From Thiomargarita sp. (GTDB lineage: Bacteria > Pseudomonadota > Gammaproteobacteria > Beggiatoales > Beggiatoaceae): 7,722 bases of DNA. Every line of letters begins with the position of its first letter. Position 1 is the stretch's first letter. Positions 1-4,983 of the stretch are shown piece by piece. Both the position numbers and the translations under genes were made by a program. The stretch covers positions 1 through 7,722 of the forward strand of contig JAGLFE010000171.1 in assembly GCA_023144675.1 (NCBI GenBank), written 5' to 3'. The notes beneath the pieces are model-generated. The model searched no databases and had not been told where the DNA came from. It was given only the letters and a program-made list of their open reading frames with translations.

Positions 1-257
1 TTATCGTGGAAGTGAAAAGCCATGTAAAACAAGATGATTTACAGCAATTATTAAAAATCTTAGCCAATTTTCCAAAAGTATTTCCAGAACATGCAGCTAA
101 ACGTTTATATGCCATACTTGCCTATGTTGATATGCCTGACAATGTTAAAGCAAAAATATTGCAAAATGGTATTTATTTAGCTAGAATTAATGATGAACAT
201 TTTAAATTGCAAATACCAGATAATTTTCAAGCACAGAGTTATAATACAATTGTTTGA
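1..257 (+). CDS. C-terminal part of a DUF3782/PD-(D/E)XK nuclease-like protein (5' truncated by window edge)
   Basis: This reading frame is open from the first complete codon (base 3) to the TGA at 255-257, so it is the tail of a longer gene; the GTG at base 6 is probably internal. The visible peptide opens with I-V-E-V-K, which fits the E-x-K half of a PD-(D/E)XK nuclease active site at the end of a beta strand. It continues through a helical stretch (DDLQQLLKILANF), then KRLYAILAYVD, and ends in NGIYLARIND followed by a polar tail. The pattern resembles the C-terminus of DUF3782-type proteins, which I recall as common in filamentous cyanobacteria and sulfur bacteria; they are usually uncharacterised and predicted to have a nuclease fold. 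The catalytic Asp and any N-terminal coiled coil would lie outside the window. Coding status is fairly sure; the family is an inference from memory, and enzymatic activity is unknown. Confidence 0.6.
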   Translation, partial: IVEVKSHVKQDDLQQLLKILANFPKVFPEHAAKRLYAILAYVDMPDNVKAKILQNGIYLARINDEHFKLQIPDNFQAQSYNTIV

Positions 258-271
258 AGCAAAATTTTCCC

Positions 272-301
272 CTCGTTTCCATATTTCAGCGTGGGAATGA
301 G
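272..301. repeat. Imperfect palindrome in the spacer before argA
   Basis: CTCGTTTCCA (272-281) faces TGGGAATGAG (292-301) across a 10-nt loop. As RNA all ten positions pair if two G-U pairs are allowed. There is no T-run after the stem, so it is not a canonical intrinsic terminator, though it lies 14 bp past the stop of the upstream gene. The sequence resembles the CTCGTTCCCA-type dispersed palindromes I recall from the spacers of sulfur bacteria and cyanobacteria. Confidence 0.5.
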
Positions 302-318
302 ATAATTTTAATTGTTTT

Positions 319-360
319 GTGGGGGTAACCCGTGTGTCTGCCCTGAATACTGATTCAGAC
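319..360. repeat. Spacer repeat with a perfect CTGAAT/ATTCAG hairpin just upstream of argA
   Basis: The block contains GGGT-A-ACCC (323-331) and a perfect 6-bp stem, CTGAAT (343-348) with ATTCAG (353-358), around the loop ACTG. GTCTG and CAGAC can pair as an alternative outer arrangement. It looks like a degenerate copy of a GC-rich dispersed noncoding repeat and stands out from its AT-rich surroundings. It ends 23 bp before the argA start, so it would lie in or near the argA leader. The in-frame stop TGA at 351-353, which closes the argA frame upstream, sits inside this hairpin. Confidence 0.45.
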
Positions 361-383
361 AAAAGAGTTTAAAAAATACTAAT

Positions 384-1670
384 TTGAATACCGAATTTAT
401 TAAATGGTTTCGTACCGTTTCTCCTTATATACATGCCCATCGTGGGAAAACTTTTGTCATTAGTTTTGGTGGAGCAGCAGTTGAAAAAAAGCATCAATTT
501 GCTGGTTTAATCCATGATATTGCGCTATTAAATAGTTTAGGAATACGCATAGTTTTGATACATGGTACTCGCCCTCAAATAGAACAATGCCTTCAAATTC
601 AAAAATTACCTTCTTCTTATGTAAACGGCTTGCATATTACCGACGAAACAGCATTAAAATGCGCTAAAGCCGCTTGCGGTATTGTAAGTATTGAAATTGA
701 AAGTTTATTATCGGCTAGTTTAAGTAATTCGCCAAGTTGTCAATCTGATATTCGGACTACTTCAGGTAATTTCATAACTGCTCGCCCAGTTGGAATACGT
801 GATGGAATTGATTATCTTTACTCTGGTCAAATTCGGCGAATTGATTCTAAGGCAATTAAATATTATTTAGATCAAAGTAATATCGTTATTATTTCACCGC
901 TTGGTTATTCGACAACAGGTGAAACTTTTAATTTATTAATGGAAGAAGTAGCAACAGAAGTAGCAATTGCCTTAAATGCAAATAAATGGATTCATTTAAT
1001 AGAAAATTCAGGTTTATTAAACCAAAAAGGACAATTAATTCAACAATTAACTGTTACCCAAGCACAAAATTACACAAAACAACTAGCATCAATATCCTAT
1101 GCAATCAAAGCCTGCCAACAAGGAGTGCAACGTGTACATTTTCTCTCACAACAAATAGAAGCTAGTCTATTATTAGAATTATTTACTCGCGATGGTATTG
1201 GCACACTTATCAGCGTTGACCCCTTTGAACAACTTCGCCAAGCCAAAATTTCAGACTTAGGTGGTTTACTAGAATTAATTAAACCATTAGAAACAACTGG
1301 AGTTTTAGTGCGGCGTTCCCGTGAAAAATTAGAAATAGAAATTGAGCATTTTATTGTACAAGAACGAGATGGAATGATTATTGGCTGTGCCGCTTTATAT
1401 CCCTATATTGAAGAAAAAATGGCAGAATTAGCCTGTTTAATTGTGCATCAAGAATATCGTAGCCAAGAACGAGGCAGTCATTTATTACATTACTTAGAAA
1501 ATCAAGCTCGCCAGTTGCATATTGATTGCATTTTCATTTTAACCACGCAAACAGCCCATTGGTTTATAGAAAGAGGTTTTGTTAAATCTTCACCTAATTT
1601 ATTACCTAAATCTAAACAAAATTTGTATAATTACCAAAGAAATGCTAAGGTGTTTTTAAAAAAATTATAA
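384..1670 (+). CDS. argA: Amino-acid N-acetyltransferase (N-acetylglutamate synthase) ArgA
   Basis: Transfers acetyl from acetyl-CoA to glutamate, the first and classically arginine-inhibited step of arginine synthesis in the cytoplasm. The 428 residues follow the E. coli ArgA layout (443 aa). An N-terminal amino-acid-kinase-like domain (about 20-270) carries FVISFGGAAVE near 24-34, then LIHGTRPQI and the SGNFITARPVG block. A C-terminal GNAT domain (about 290-428) carries LVRRSRE near 308-314, the acetyl-CoA loop R-S-Q-E-R-G-S near 359-365, and the closing LLPKSKQNLYNYQR signature. A loop of about 10 residues present in E. coli before the KAC motif is missing. The start is TTG at 384: the frame is closed upstream by TGA at 351-353, no ATG or GTG lies between, and the N-terminus then aligns about five residues short of E. 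coli. No convincing Shine-Dalgarno is seen; AGAG at 364-367 is too distant. It appears monocistronic. Identity is secure; the start codon is the best available choice. Confidence 0.95.
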   Translation: MNTEFIKWFRTVSPYIHAHRGKTFVISFGGAAVEKKHQFAGLIHDIALLNSLGIRIVLIHGTRPQIEQCLQIQKLPSSYVNGLHITDETALKCAKAACGIVSIEIESLLSASLSNSPSCQSDIRTTSGNFITARPVGIRDGIDYLYSGQIRRIDSKAIKYYLDQSNIVIISPLGYSTTGETFNLLMEEVATEVAIALNANKWIHLIENSGLLNQKGQLIQQLTVTQAQNYTKQLASISYAIKACQQGVQRVHFLSQQIEASLLLELFTRDGIGTLISVDPFEQLRQAKISDLGGLLELIKPLETTGVLVRRSREKLEIEIEHFIVQERDGMIIGCAALYPYIEEKMAELACLIVHQEYRSQERGSHLLHYLENQARQLHIDCIFILTTQTAHWFIERGFVKSSPNLLPKSKQNLYNYQRNAKVFLKKL

Positions 1671-1688
1671 ATATTTATTTAAAATACT

Positions 1689-1806
1689 GTAACTATCTAC
1701 CAAGAAATACCTATAAAATGTAGTGCTGAGGAACGAAGCGCATCAATAATGTTAAAATTTTAACTATCAATTCGCATTTAAAGCTTTAATTGGTAGATAT
1801 AGTAAC
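1689..1806. mobile_element. 118-bp MITE-like element (short form) with terminal inverted repeats
   Basis: The left end GTAACTATCTACCAA (1689-1703) is the inverted counterpart of the right end TTGGTAGATATAGTAAC (1790-1806), with a perfect 10-bp match TATCTACCAA and a 2-nt insertion in the right arm. Inside is the core TGCTGAGGAACGAAGCGCAT (1724-1743), and then a block ending in TTCGCATTTAAAG. The same core and ends recur in the 252-bp element before ileS. This copy looks like that element with its middle deleted. It has no ORF, and I see no convincing flanking target duplication. It lies 19 bp after argA. Non-autonomous status is inferred from size and lack of coding capacity. Confidence 0.65.
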
Positions 1807-1929
1807 ATTCTTATATTGCTATACTATTTTAAACTTTAACTAATTGATTTAACTTGCAATAAAGTTATTATTATGGTACTTATTTATAAGAATATCACTA
1901 TAGTTACAAAATACTTAGAAAGTATATAA

Positions 1930-1968
1930 TTCACTCTTATTTTTAAATCCAAAATCCGTGAATAGGTA
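1930..1968 (+). pseudogene. Relic of the 5' part of cysZ (short decayed duplicate)
   Basis: These 39 bases match bases 2154-2192 of the intact cysZ at 33 of 39 positions by hand alignment, including the identical stretch CCAAAATCCGT. Read in the matching frame they give F-T-L-I-F-K-S-K-I-R-E-stop-V, against F-T-L-I-F-K-P-K-I-R-Q-W-V in CysZ residues 15-27. The conserved Trp codon has become TAG, and a TAA precedes the first Phe codon. Similarity fades on both sides, though downstream bases to about 1989 may be weakly related. It is probably what remains of an older partial duplication or a second cysZ copy. The rest of 1807-1989 is AT-rich and shows only one loose inverted repeat. Confidence 0.6.
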
Positions 1969-1989
1969 ATATTTCATAATTAATTTTAC

Positions 1990-2078
1990 GGTAATCCTGA
2001 ATAATGTAATGTTTTTTATAAAAATTCGTTAAGTATAAAATATTTAACAAGTTGTCCACTGCTTTGTGCAAGATTACC
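1990..2078. mobile_element. 89-bp MITE, copy 1, with perfect 8-bp target duplication
   Basis: The element begins GGTAATCCTG (1990-1999) and ends CAAGATTACC (2069-2078), which are inverted repeats matching at 9 of 10 positions. It is immediately bracketed by the direct repeat AATTTTAC (1982-1989 and 2079-2086), a perfect 8-bp target site duplication. Copy 2 beyond cysZ matches it at 46 of 54 bases on the left side (1995-2048) and 18 of 19 on the right (2062-2080). It encodes nothing, so any transposition must have used a transposase from elsewhere. It sits 33 bp upstream of the cysZ ATG and artificially lengthens the cysZ reading frame at its 5' end. Confidence 0.8.
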
Positions 2079-2111
2079 AATTTTACTATCTTTACTAGAA
2101 TTTACATAATA

Positions 2112-2888
2112 ATGAACAACCTATTCAATGGTATTTACTATTTTTTTAAAGGATTTACCCTTATTTTTAAGCCCAAAATCCGTCAATGGGTACTCATTCC
2201 ATTTCTAATTAACATGGTTTTATTTAGCCTATTACTTTATTATAGTTGGCTTTATTTTACTATAGTAACTGGTTTTATAATTAACTTTGTTCAAACAGGA
2301 TTTCCAAATTTAATTTGGATAACTAATTTAATTGGCTGGCTAATAATACCTTTGTTTATTGGTTTTAGTTTGGTAATTATTTTACTTAGTTTTACCATTA
2401 TTGCTAATTTAATTGCGGAACCTTTTAATGGCTTGCTTGCCGTCGCAGTTGAACAATATTTGACCAATCAAGTTCCACCTTCTTCTTCTGAATCTATTTT
2501 TAAAAAAATCCTTAATTTTATTCCTGAAAAATTGGGAAAATTACTATATTATTTAAAATGGTTTATTATTTTATTAATTATTTCTATCCTACCAGTTATT
2601 AATATTATTTCACCAGTTTTATGGTTTCTATTTATGGCATGGATTGCTTGTTTAGAATATGCCGATGCACCATTGGGTAATCATCATTATAGTCCAGCCA
2701 TGCAACGTCAACTTCTAGCCCAAAAACGTCTTTTATCTTTAAGTTTTGGTAGTACTACATTAATTGCCTTATTTATCCCCTTCATCAATTTTTTAGTTAT
2801 GCCTATTGCCGTTGCTGGTGCGACTTGTATGTGGGTGCATGAATTTAAAGGTATAAAAATTGAAGATGTAAAAATAGTAAAAGATTAA
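2112..2888 (+). CDS. cysZ: Sulfate transporter CysZ (EI24 family)
   Basis: Inner-membrane sulfate uptake protein that feeds sulfate to the assimilatory pathway for cysteine. The 258 residues are close to E. coli CysZ (253 aa) and align throughout. Hydrophobic membrane stretches lie near 26-52, 70-98, 148-180 and 207-237. Family signatures include I-A-E-P-F-N-G-L-L at 101-109, P-V-L-W-F-L-F near 168-174, and MPIAVAGATCMWV near 230-242. I chose ATG 2112: the frame stays open to a TTG at 2052, but those 20 extra codons come from the inserted MITE and its target duplication, and the homologous region begins at FNGIYYFFKGFTL. No strong ribosome binding site is visible. MITE copies lie on both sides, so it is probably transcribed alone. 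A decayed duplicate of its codons 15-27 lies upstream. In a sulfur bacterium CysZ could serve assimilation alongside sulfur oxidation, but nothing here shows that. Confidence 0.92.
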   Translation: MNNLFNGIYYFFKGFTLIFKPKIRQWVLIPFLINMVLFSLLLYYSWLYFTIVTGFIINFVQTGFPNLIWITNLIGWLIIPLFIGFSLVIILLSFTIIANLIAEPFNGLLAVAVEQYLTNQVPPSSSESIFKKILNFIPEKLGKLLYYLKWFIILLIISILPVINIISPVLWFLFMAWIACLEYADAPLGNHHYSPAMQRQLLAQKRLLSLSFGSTTLIALFIPFINFLVMPIAVAGATCMWVHEFKGIKIEDVKIVKD

Positions 2889-2905
2889 TTGTTATTAAAA
2901 TTTTT

Positions 2906-2990
2906 GCTAGTTCTGAATAATGTAGTGTTTTTCATAAAAATCGCTTAAATATCAAATATTTAACTTAGCATTACTTTGTGCAGGATTACC
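2906..2990. mobile_element. 85-bp MITE, copy 2, with perfect 8-bp target duplication
   Basis: This is a second copy, in the same orientation, of the element at 1990-2078. Its left end GCTAGTTCTG (2906-2915) is degraded relative to copy 1. Its right end CAGGATTACC (2981-2990) inverts exactly to the consensus GGTAATCCTG. It is bracketed by AAATTTTT at 2898-2905 and 2991-2998, a perfect 8-bp duplication that differs from copy 1's. It is shorter by a small central deletion. It lies 17 bp beyond the cysZ stop and 106 bp before gcvT. The 98 bp from 2999 to 3096 are AT-rich with no feature I can support. Confidence 0.8.
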
Positions 2991-3096
2991 AAATTTTTTA
3001 TTAATCAATTAAATTATATTTCAAAATTAAGTTTAATGATTTGATGTAAATAGTTATTTAATCGCATTTTTCTTCAAAATTTAACAAAATTATAAT

Positions 3097-4182
3097 ATGG
3101 GTAAAAAAACACCGTTATACCAAATACATATAGAAAATAATGCTAAAATGATTGATTTTAGCGGTTGGGATATGCCATTACATTATGGCTCGCAAATTCA
3201 AGAACACCATCAAGTACGTTCTAATGCTGGTATTTTTGATGTTTCACACATGACAATTATTGATATTATTGGTTGCCAAGCTCGGAAATTTTTGCGTTAT
3301 TTATTAGCAAATGACGTAAATCGTCTGCAAGAACCAGGCAAGGCACTTTATAGCTGTATGTTAAATGAGCAAGGAGGTGTATTAGATGATTTAATCATTT
3401 ATTTTATGAATGAGGAACATTTTCGCCTCGTAGTTAATGCGGCAACTCGAGAGAAAGATATGGCTTGGATTCAGCAACAAGCCCAAAATTTTTCTGTAAG
3501 CATTGAAGAGCGAAGTGATTTAGCCATGTTGGCAGTACAAGGGTCGCAGGCACCAAAAAAATTATTAGCTATTTTGCCTAAAAATTTCCAAAATTCAGTA
3601 GCTAAACTTAAACCTTTTCATGCGACCTGGAATGAATCATTATTTATTGCTCGAACAGGTTATACTGGCGAAGATGGCTTTGAAATTATTTTAGCTAATC
3701 AAATCGCTCTTGACTGGGCAAATAAAATCATAGCGGCTGACATATTACCTATTGGCATGGGGGCAAGAGATACACTACGTTTGGAAGCTGGCATGAATTT
3801 ATATGGTTCTGACATGGATGAAAACTATTCGCCTTTGGAAGCTGGTTTAAGCTGGACTGTTGCCTTTAAACCCACGGATCGGGATTTTATTGGACGTGTC
3901 CCCTTGGAAATTCAATTGAAACATGGCAAGCATAAAATTATGCTGGGTTTAATATTGCAAGCTAAAGGAATATTACGCAACCACCAACCAGTATTTGTCA
4001 ACGAACAACAAATTGGAGAAATTACTAGCGGTTCATTTTCTCCAACTTTGAATACTTCAATTGCGTTTGCCCGCTTACAAGCTGGAGAATATCAAGAGCT
4101 AACAGTTAAAGTGCGCAATAAACAGTTAGTTGCAAAAGTAGTTAAATTACCATTTGTACGGCATGGTAAAGCTTGTTATTAA
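3097..4182 (+). CDS. gcvT: Aminomethyltransferase GcvT (T protein of the glycine cleavage system)
   Basis: Takes the aminomethyl group carried on the lipoyl arm of GcvH, releases ammonia, and transfers the one-carbon unit to tetrahydrofolate to give 5,10-methylene-THF. The 361 residues match E. coli GcvT (364 aa) along the whole length: FSGWDMPLHYGSQIQEHH near 21-38, FDVSHM near 47-52, and the folate-site region CMLNEQGGVLDDLI at 87-100, with Asp97 the likely catalytic aspartate. The block GARDTLRLEAGMNLYGSDMDE follows in the middle domain, and the C-terminal barrel has ITSGSFSPTL and ends FVRHGKACY. The ATG start aligns exactly with the family start, although no clear Shine-Dalgarno precedes it. 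gcvH follows 36 bp downstream, so the two are very likely co-transcribed. I see no glycine riboswitch in the 98-bp leader. Confidence 0.97.
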   Translation: MGKKTPLYQIHIENNAKMIDFSGWDMPLHYGSQIQEHHQVRSNAGIFDVSHMTIIDIIGCQARKFLRYLLANDVNRLQEPGKALYSCMLNEQGGVLDDLIIYFMNEEHFRLVVNAATREKDMAWIQQQAQNFSVSIEERSDLAMLAVQGSQAPKKLLAILPKNFQNSVAKLKPFHATWNESLFIARTGYTGEDGFEIILANQIALDWANKIIAADILPIGMGARDTLRLEAGMNLYGSDMDENYSPLEAGLSWTVAFKPTDRDFIGRVPLEIQLKHGKHKIMLGLILQAKGILRNHQPVFVNEQQIGEITSGSFSPTLNTSIAFARLQAGEYQELTVKVRNKQLVAKVVKLPFVRHGKACY

Positions 4183-4205
4183 ATAATTCTATTTTTCTAT
4201 ATAAA

Positions 4206-4209
4206 AGGA
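4206..4209 (+). promoter_or_regulatory. Ribosome binding site of gcvH
   Basis: AGGA within AAAAGGAT lies 9 bases before the gcvH ATG. It is the clearest Shine-Dalgarno in the window; argA, cysZ and gcvT lack one this good. It supports independent ribosome loading on gcvH within the gcvT-gcvH message. Confidence 0.65.
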
Positions 4210-4218
4210 TAAAATTTA

Positions 4219-4602
4219 ATGAGTAAAATTATCGATGATTTAAAATACACTGATTCCCATGAATGGGTACGAATAGAAGCTGATGGTCAAGTAACAATCG
4301 GCATTACCGATCATGCTCAAGATTTATTAGGCGATATTGTTTTTGTCGAATTACCTGAAGTTGGTAAACAATTAGCAGTTAAAGAAGTAATTGGTGTACT
4401 TGAATCGGTTAAATCAGCGGAAGATTTATACACCCCTGTAGCTGGAGAAGTTACAGCAATAAATGAGCTAATTTCTGAACAACCTGAGTTATTAAATAAT
4501 GACCCCTATGGCGAAGCTTGGTTATTCAAAGTAAATTTAGCAAATAATAATTTGGAACATTTATTAGATGCTAAACAATATGCAGAACTGATTGCTGAAT
4601 AA
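4219..4602 (+). CDS. gcvH: Glycine cleavage system H protein GcvH
   Basis: Lipoyl carrier that shuttles the aminomethyl intermediate between the P protein (GcvP), GcvT and the L protein (dihydrolipoamide dehydrogenase). The 127 residues match E. coli GcvH (129 aa). YTDSHEWVR opens the fold, GITDHAQDLLGDIVFVELPEVG follows, and the lipoylation site E-S-V-K-S-A-E-D lies at 62-69 with Lys65 as the modified lysine. The second half contains the typical PVAGEVTAIN and NNDPYGEAWLFKV blocks. The ATG start is fixed by the ribosome binding site and by the family start. It follows gcvT by 36 bp. The usual third partner gcvP is not downstream; a repeat-filled spacer and ileS follow, so GcvP must be encoded elsewhere. 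Confidence 0.97.
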   Translation: MSKIIDDLKYTDSHEWVRIEADGQVTIGITDHAQDLLGDIVFVELPEVGKQLAVKEVIGVLESVKSAEDLYTPVAGEVTAINELISEQPELLNNDPYGEAWLFKVNLANNNLEHLLDAKQYAELIAE

Positions 4603-4626
4603 TAATCGCTAATTGAATGATTTTAT

Positions 4627-4689
4627 GGTAGTTCTGATAATAGCAAACCTGTTAGGTCTTTTATTATTGACAGGTTTACCACAACTATC
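4627..4689. repeat. Hairpin-forming repeat after gcvH, possible relic of the GGTAATCCTG family
   Basis: AAACCTGT (4645-4652) and ACAGGTTT (4670-4677) form a perfect 8-bp stem around a 17-nt AT-rich loop. An outer GGTAGTT (4627-4633) can pair with AACTATC (4683-4689) using one G-U pair. There is no T-run after the stem, so intrinsic termination of gcvTH is possible but not typical. The outer ends GGTAGTTCTG (4627-4636) and CAGGTTTACC (4671-4680) resemble the ends of the MITE around cysZ, matching its consensus at 8 and 9 of 10. No target duplication is seen here, so membership of that family is uncertain. Confidence 0.45.
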
Positions 4690-4777
4690 TAAAAAATAAA
4701 AGTAACTATCCACCAAGAAGTTTAAGAAGTTTTTATTTAATATAAAATGTGTGATTGTAATTAAAAACATTGAAATA

Positions 4778-4892
4778 ATTGATGCGCTTCGTAAACTCAG
4801 CACATCCTACGATTCTAAATTATTTAATTAAGAACTACTAAAATTAAATCGGGTAAAATGTAGGATGCTGCTGAGGAACGAAGCGCATCAAT
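4778..4892. repeat. 33-bp inverted repeat inside the long element
   Basis: The arms at 4778-4810 and 4860-4892 are inverted copies separated by 49 bp. ATTGATGCGCTTCG (4778-4791) matches the complement of CGAAGCGCATCAAT (4879-4892) perfectly, and CATCCTAC (4803-4810) matches GTAGGATG (4860-4867) perfectly. The middle differs by a few bases. The repeat could fold into a long stem in RNA or single-stranded DNA. The second arm is the core also present at 1724-1746, so the first arm may be an inverted duplication or an insertion of the same core. Confidence 0.75.
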
Positions 4893-4920
4893 CATGTTAA
4901 AGCAATATTTTAACTCTTGA

Positions 4921-4950
4921 TTCGCATTTAAAGTTTAGTTGGTAGATAAT
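4921..4950 (+). promoter_or_regulatory. Possible sigma-70 promoter for ileS at the element's right end
   Basis: TTCGCA (4921-4926; 4 of 6 to TTGACA) lies 18 bp before GATAAT (4945-4950; 5 of 6 to TATAAT). Transcription would begin about 27 bases before the ileS start. The GATAAT is formed by the terminal repeat of the element. In AT-rich DNA such matches arise easily, so this is only a candidate. Confidence 0.3.
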
Positions 4951-4983
4951 TACAAATAAAGAACAAAACCTAATGGAAAAAAC

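Larger units (their letters stand above)
4702..4953. mobile_element. 252-bp MITE-like element (long form) upstream of ileS
   Basis: The left end GTAACTATCCACCAA (4702-4716) and the right end TTGGTAGATAATTAC (4939-4953) are inverted repeats matching at 13 of 15. The flanking 8-mers are AAATAAAA (4694-4701) and AAATAAAG (4954-4961), matching at 7 of 8, a possible target duplication though weak in such AT-rich sequence. From about 4854 to 4953 the element aligns well with 1714-1806 of the shorter copy after argA, including TGCTGAGGAACGAAGCGCAT and TTCGCATTTAAAG. It also contains a long inverted repeat that the short copy has lost. It has no credible ORF. It ends 30 bp before the ileS start, so the ileS leader, and perhaps its promoter, comes from the element. 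Confidence 0.65.

Noticed and set aside
177..362. 61-codon minus-strand ORF between the first gene and argA
   Set aside because: It overlaps the coding tail of the first gene and the palindromic repeats, has no recognisable protein features, and looks like a shadow.
1671..2111. CRISPR-like array in the repeat-rich spacer
   Set aside because: The repeats are element ends and one gene relic, not evenly spaced short direct repeats with unique spacers.
1990..2990. Composite transposon carrying cysZ between two directly repeated elements
   Set aside because: The outer flanks differ (AATTTTAC against AAATTTTT) and each copy has its own complete duplication, which shows separate insertions.
4609..4803. 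64-codon minus-strand ORF after gcvH
   Set aside because: It runs through the hairpin repeat and one arm of the long element; its hydrophobic look comes from AT-rich DNA and it has no family resemblance.
4603..4983. T-box or other riboswitch controlling ileS
   Set aside because: No T-box core or specifier architecture is visible; the spacer is accounted for by repeats, and T-boxes are not expected in gammaproteobacteria.
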